Assembly (NCBI GenBank): GCA_009929095.1
Contig: SABF01000070.1
Span: 1-7,548, forward strand
DNA from: Erysipelotrichia bacterium
Lineage (GTDB): Bacteria; Bacillota_I; Bacilli_A; Erysipelotrichales; Erysipelotrichaceae
Length of the DNA stretch: 7,548 nt
Reading direction: 5' to 3'
In this document: positions 4,644 to 7,548 of the stretch, one piece after another
Layout of the letters: each line of letters starts with the position of its first letter
Numbering within the stretch: the stretch's first letter is position 1
Notes under the pieces: generated by a model
Told to the model about the DNA's origin: nothing
The model's input: the letters and a program-made list of their open reading frames with translations, nothing else
The model's database searches: none
Position numbers and translations under genes: made by a program

Positions 4644-5990
4644 ATGAAGACACGTGTTGATCTATTTGGAGCAGGAGCCAAACTGGCTCTGCAGAAGCTT
4701 CTTCCTGCGCTGTATCAGCTGTATGAACGGCATGATATTTCCGGTGACAGCATAATCCTTGCGGCAGACAGTCTTGATCTTGCCACTGAAGATTACAGGC
4801 GGCTTGCTCAGGAGAGTATCTCTGCCTGCGTGGATATCAGCAGCCACTTGAAAGAATTCCTGGAACTGATTCGCTATGAGAAGATCGATTATCAGAATCC
4901 TTCTTTGATACTTCAGGATACCGGATATGCTTCCCATCTGGCATATCTGTGCTGTTTGCCAGAATATGATGATGCTATTGCAGATATTCTCGCAGGCATG
5001 GATGACGCAGATGAAATACGGATATTGATTGAAAAACCATATGGATCAGATCTGGAACATGCATCCATGCTGCATCGCAGACTGGCAGACCGGTTCAAGG
5101 AAGAGCATATTTACTGTGTGGATCAGTATCTCGGGGCAGAACCGCTGCAGAGCATTCTTGCACTGCGCAGGAATAATCCGATGATAGAAAATCTCTGGGA
5201 CAGAGAGCATATTGAACATATCCAGATTTCCGTGCTGGACACCAAAGGGGTTGGAAGTCGGGCAGAATACTATGACCGGACGGGCTGTATCATAAATGAT
5301 ATCCAGAGCCATGTGCTGCCGATTCTTTCTGCGCTGGCTGTTGAAGACCCATTTGGCGGCAATATTGAAGAACAGCGCATTGCTGTATTGAACAGTCTTC
5401 ATCAGATACATGAAACCAAGATTAAAAATGTCGCGGTTTTTGGCCAGTATGCCGGTTACCGAACCAAAGAAGGCATCAGACCGGATTCTGATACAGAGAC
5501 CTTTGCCGCGCTGCGGCTGACACTGGATCAGGGCAGACTGAAAGATGTACCGCTGCTGTTGAGAGCAGGAATGAAATGCCGGTCGCGAGAGATTGAAGCG
5601 TCAGTCACGTTCCGGGCAGTCAATGGCGGCAGACCAGATACGCTTGTTCTGCGTTTCCAGCCAAGTGAGGAAGTATGGCTGGAGATCAATGTGAAAAAGC
5701 CTGGAACATCCGGATTGACAGATACAGCCAGAATGAAATACTGCGTATCGAGCAATGATCATATGCGGATGAATACGGTTGAGGCATACGAGGAGTACTT
5801 ATATACCTGTATGAATGGCGGCCATGATGGCTTTACACCATGGGCTGAAATTGAACTTGCATGGCGATATATGAATTTCATCCGAACCTACTATCGCAGT
5901 GCACATCTGCCGGTTTATCCTTATGAACCAGGAACCTTTGGCCCGGATCAGGTAAAGATTCTTGGTGAAGGGTGGCGGAACCTGGAATAA
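4644..5990 (+). CDS. Divergent glucose-6-phosphate dehydrogenase homologue
   Basis: This 448-residue protein aligns along its length with glucose-6-phosphate dehydrogenase, usually about 480-500 residues. That enzyme oxidises glucose 6-phosphate with NADP as the entry to the pentose phosphate path. Preserved blocks are the Rossmann start followed by KLLPALYQLY, EKPYGSD (130-136, Lys131), the strand ending VDQYLGAE (159-166), a long block from NNP to HVLP with catalytic His223 in QSH, and C-terminal YPYEPGTFGP. Several key residues are changed. The family motif RIDHYLGKE reads CVDQYLGAE (158-166), so the Arg, His and Lys that contact the sugar phosphate are Cys158, Gln161 and Ala165. The dinucleotide turn GASGDLA reads GAGAKLA (9-15), and the Arg that usually binds the NADP 2'-phosphate seems to be Asp42. 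Asp160 and His223, the catalytic pair, remain. A dehydrogenase on another sugar or with NAD is inferred. It is followed by an MFS transporter 40 bases on. The symbol zwf is withheld because activity is doubtful. Confidence 0.85.
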   Translation: MKTRVDLFGAGAKLALQKLLPALYQLYERHDISGDSIILAADSLDLATEDYRRLAQESISACVDISSHLKEFLELIRYEKIDYQNPSLILQDTGYASHLAYLCCLPEYDDAIADILAGMDDADEIRILIEKPYGSDLEHASMLHRRLADRFKEEHIYCVDQYLGAEPLQSILALRRNNPMIENLWDREHIEHIQISVLDTKGVGSRAEYYDRTGCIINDIQSHVLPILSALAVEDPFGGNIEEQRIAVLNSLHQIHETKIKNVAVFGQYAGYRTKEGIRPDSDTETFAALRLTLDQGRLKDVPLLLRAGMKCRSREIEASVTFRAVNGGRPDTLVLRFQPSEEVWLEINVKKPGTSGLTDTARMKYCVSSNDHMRMNTVEAYEEYLYTCMNGGHDGFTPWAEIELAWRYMNFIRTYYRSAHLPVYPYEPGTFGPDQVKILGEGWRNLE

Positions 5991-6030
5991 CAAACACTGA
6001 TGAATGCAGAAATCACTCTCAGGACACTAG

Positions 6031-7248
6031 ATGAAGAAATTAAGCAGCTATGAACTGCTGATGATTGCTGTCAACTGTATCTTTACCCTGTGCAGTCAGA
6101 TGTCATCAGTCTTCATGAATGTTTATCTATATACCTATACCGGATCCCTTGTGGTGATGGCAGTCTATACAGCGGTGAGAATTGGCATCTATCCGCTGTT
6201 TTTTACATTGGCAGGGAAAATAGCAGTAAAGCATGGCTACTCTCGGCCGCTGACACTGGGACTTGTTATTCTGACCGCCCAGCTGCTGGAAGTTCTGCTT
6301 CTGAATTCTTTCTTTGACGCTTATCCGATTCTGATCTATATAGCAGCGTTGCTCTGCGGCATGGGAGAAAGTTTTTACTGGTGCAGTGTGAATAGCCTCA
6401 ATCAGCTGGTGTCAGATATGGAAGATCGAACCTGGTTTCTCAGCATTATCGGTATCTTCAGCAATATTATGAGCATCTGTGCACCGGTTATCTCCGGCAT
6501 CATCATCGCCGGCAGTCCGAATGATACTGTCGGCTGCGTCACCATCTTCAAGGCTGTTCTGGTGATATACATTATTCTGGCAATCATTGCCTTTCAGGTA
6601 AAAGTAAATAACAAGTCACAGAATTTCAGCGTCATTCACTGTCTGAGTCTATCGGGTCATCGTTCGCAAGACCGTCTTTGGAAAGTCAATTCGATCAGTA
6701 CATTCCTATTTGGCGTCAGCAATTCTCTGGCATTGATGCTGTCAGGATTGCTGGTCTACAATGCAGTGGGCTCCAGCGGCAGTCTGTACAGTACGCTGCT
6801 GTCTGTATTTGCCGTGCTGACAGTCATCGGCTATGCAATGTGCTCTAGAACACTGACGAAGGAGAGGGTCATTTCCAGCTATGTCTGCAGTTCCTGGTGG
6901 ACAGCGGCCAGTACAATAGTGCTGGTGCTGCTGCCCAACCTGTATGGCGCACTGTTCTTCGGCTTTGCCAGTTCGCTTTCAACAGGGTATTACTGGAACT
7001 GTTACTCACTGATCGGCATGGAGGCGATTGGTGAATATGAGAAAACAGAAAACATTACTGGCAGAGTCATTGCCAGAGAAACTTATCTTGCGGCTGGCAG
7101 ATGCCTTGGCATGGGGGTGATTGTCTTAGCCTGGTACATTCTGCCGGAGAATGCATATCTGACAGTGTCAGTTCTGATAATTTCAGTGTTCAGCATTCTG
7201 GCTTCTGCAGTCATGAAGCGGGGATATCCAAAAAAAGACGGAGTGTAA
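6031..7248 (+). CDS. Major facilitator superfamily transporter, 12 membrane helices
   Basis: This 405-residue polytopic membrane protein has about twelve hydrophobic segments in two groups of six. The first covers roughly residues 9-190 and the second 220-398, joined by a polar loop near 190-218 (KVNNKSQNFS, then GHRSQDRLWK). Small and aromatic residues are frequent inside the helices. A GRVIARETYLAAGR segment (344-357) between helices 10 and 11 resembles a conserved patch I recall in uncharacterised Bacillota MFS proteins. The substrate cannot be read from sequence. AGGA (6021-6024) sits six bases before the ATG. It follows the G6PDH-like gene by 40 bases without a terminator, so they are likely co-transcribed, which suggests sugar or sugar-derivative transport, though export of a drug or metabolite is also possible. 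The stop codon lies inside the terminator stem. Confidence 0.87.
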   Translation: MKKLSSYELLMIAVNCIFTLCSQMSSVFMNVYLYTYTGSLVVMAVYTAVRIGIYPLFFTLAGKIAVKHGYSRPLTLGLVILTAQLLEVLLLNSFFDAYPILIYIAALLCGMGESFYWCSVNSLNQLVSDMEDRTWFLSIIGIFSNIMSICAPVISGIIIAGSPNDTVGCVTIFKAVLVIYIILAIIAFQVKVNNKSQNFSVIHCLSLSGHRSQDRLWKVNSISTFLFGVSNSLALMLSGLLVYNAVGSSGSLYSTLLSVFAVLTVIGYAMCSRTLTKERVISSYVCSSWWTAASTIVLVLLPNLYGALFFGFASSLSTGYYWNCYSLIGMEAIGEYEKTENITGRVIARETYLAAGRCLGMGVIVLAWYILPENAYLTVSVLIISVFSILASAVMKRGYPKKDGV

Positions 7249-7269
7249 GTCTGCTTATACTCCGCCTTT
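7230..7269. terminator. Bidirectional terminator shared by the MFS gene and the convergent small gene
   Basis: CGGAGTGTAAG (7239-7249) pairs with CTTATACTCCG (7254-7264) over 11 positions with one G-T wobble and a four-base loop. Seven A at 7230-7236 give a T-tract on the minus strand, so the signal is strong for the minus gene. The plus side has only CCTTTATT and is weaker. Confidence 0.8.
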
Positions 7270-7534
7270 ATTCTGCTTCTGATTCTTCTTTTTCCGGTAC
7301 TGGGGCGTGTTCGTAGAAATAGCGATCCAGATACATCTTATGAGCAATTGTTACACAGACATTATGCAGCAGGCGCCGTTCTTCACTGGTTTTATTCCGG
7401 CTGTCATTCTTCTTTTCTGAGGGGGAATTGAAGGTAGAAAGCACTGTTTCCAATTCGGTTCGAAAATATTCATAGCCAGCTTCTGCCTGGCAGAGTTTCT
7501 GCTGTGTGGCAAACAGCATCCGTATATGATCCAT
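7268..7534 (-). CDS. Small hypothetical protein, start possibly outside window
   Basis: I do not recognise this 88-residue protein. It is hydrophilic, with an N-terminal helical part (TQQKLCQAEAGYEYFRTELETVL), a polar middle rich in Ser, Lys and Asn, a second helical part (SEERRLLHNVCVTIAHKMYLDRYFYEH) and an acidic Pro/Glu tail. No signal peptide, membrane helix or metal motif is visible. The ATG at 7534 has no clear ribosome site, and the frame stays open to the end of the window, so the true start may lie beyond 7548. A strong terminator on its own strand directly after its TAA and an open frame without plus-strand competition support a real gene. Confidence 0.55.
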   Translation of the reverse strand: MDHIRMLFATQQKLCQAEAGYEYFRTELETVLSTFNSPSEKKNDSRNKTSEERRLLHNVCVTIAHKMYLDRYFYEHAPVPEKEESEAE

Positions 7535-7548
7535 GGATAGTACTGTCT

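Overview
The window looks like ordinary chromosomal DNA from a low-to-mid GC Gram-positive bacterium. The evidence is a PepV-type dipeptidase, an HU protein behind an AAGGAG ribosome site, sigma-A-like promoters and stem-loop/T-tract terminators. The style of the HAD, amidase-like, CBS and divergent G6PDH-like genes suggests Bacillota, perhaps Erysipelotrichia. That placement is inference from recalled family resemblance, not a search. I saw no tRNA, rRNA, insertion sequence, phage gene or CRISPR array.

Layout. (1) Bases 1-1214 hold the 3' part of a pepV-like zinc dipeptidase gene, closed by a clear terminator. (2) Bases 1287-3600 hold a tight three-gene unit: a HAD phosphatase that seems to be translated from a leaderless mRNA, a membrane-anchored amidase-fold protein that has lost most of its zinc and catalytic residues, and a soluble protein joining a HEPN-like helical domain (RNALVH motif) to a CBS pair. 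The gaps are 3 bases and a 14-base overlap. (3) Bases 3601-4257 have no plus-strand gene. On the minus strand they hold a type IV prepilin-like gene whose leader and cleavage site are readable but which has no usable start codon. The rest is an inverted repeat and the promoter region of the next gene, with two dyad sequences about 30 bases apart. (4) Bases 4258-4551 encode an HU-family nucleoid protein with its own promoter and a strong terminator. (5) Bases 4644-7248 hold a divergent glucose-6-phosphate dehydrogenase homologue followed 40 bases later by a 12-helix MFS transporter. (6) A small unknown minus-strand gene converges on the transporter across a shared bidirectional terminator.

The most notable theme is proteins that keep a family fold but change its key residues. 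The amidase-like protein lacks three of four catalytic positions. The G6PDH-like protein keeps the catalytic His and Asp but has altered residues in both the sugar-phosphate pocket and the dinucleotide-binding turn. Its pairing with an MFS transporter suggests a sugar uptake and oxidation pair with an unusual substrate, which is inference. No complete new defence or mobile system is evident. The HAD / pseudo-amidase / HEPN-CBS unit is the best candidate for an uncharacterised functional module.
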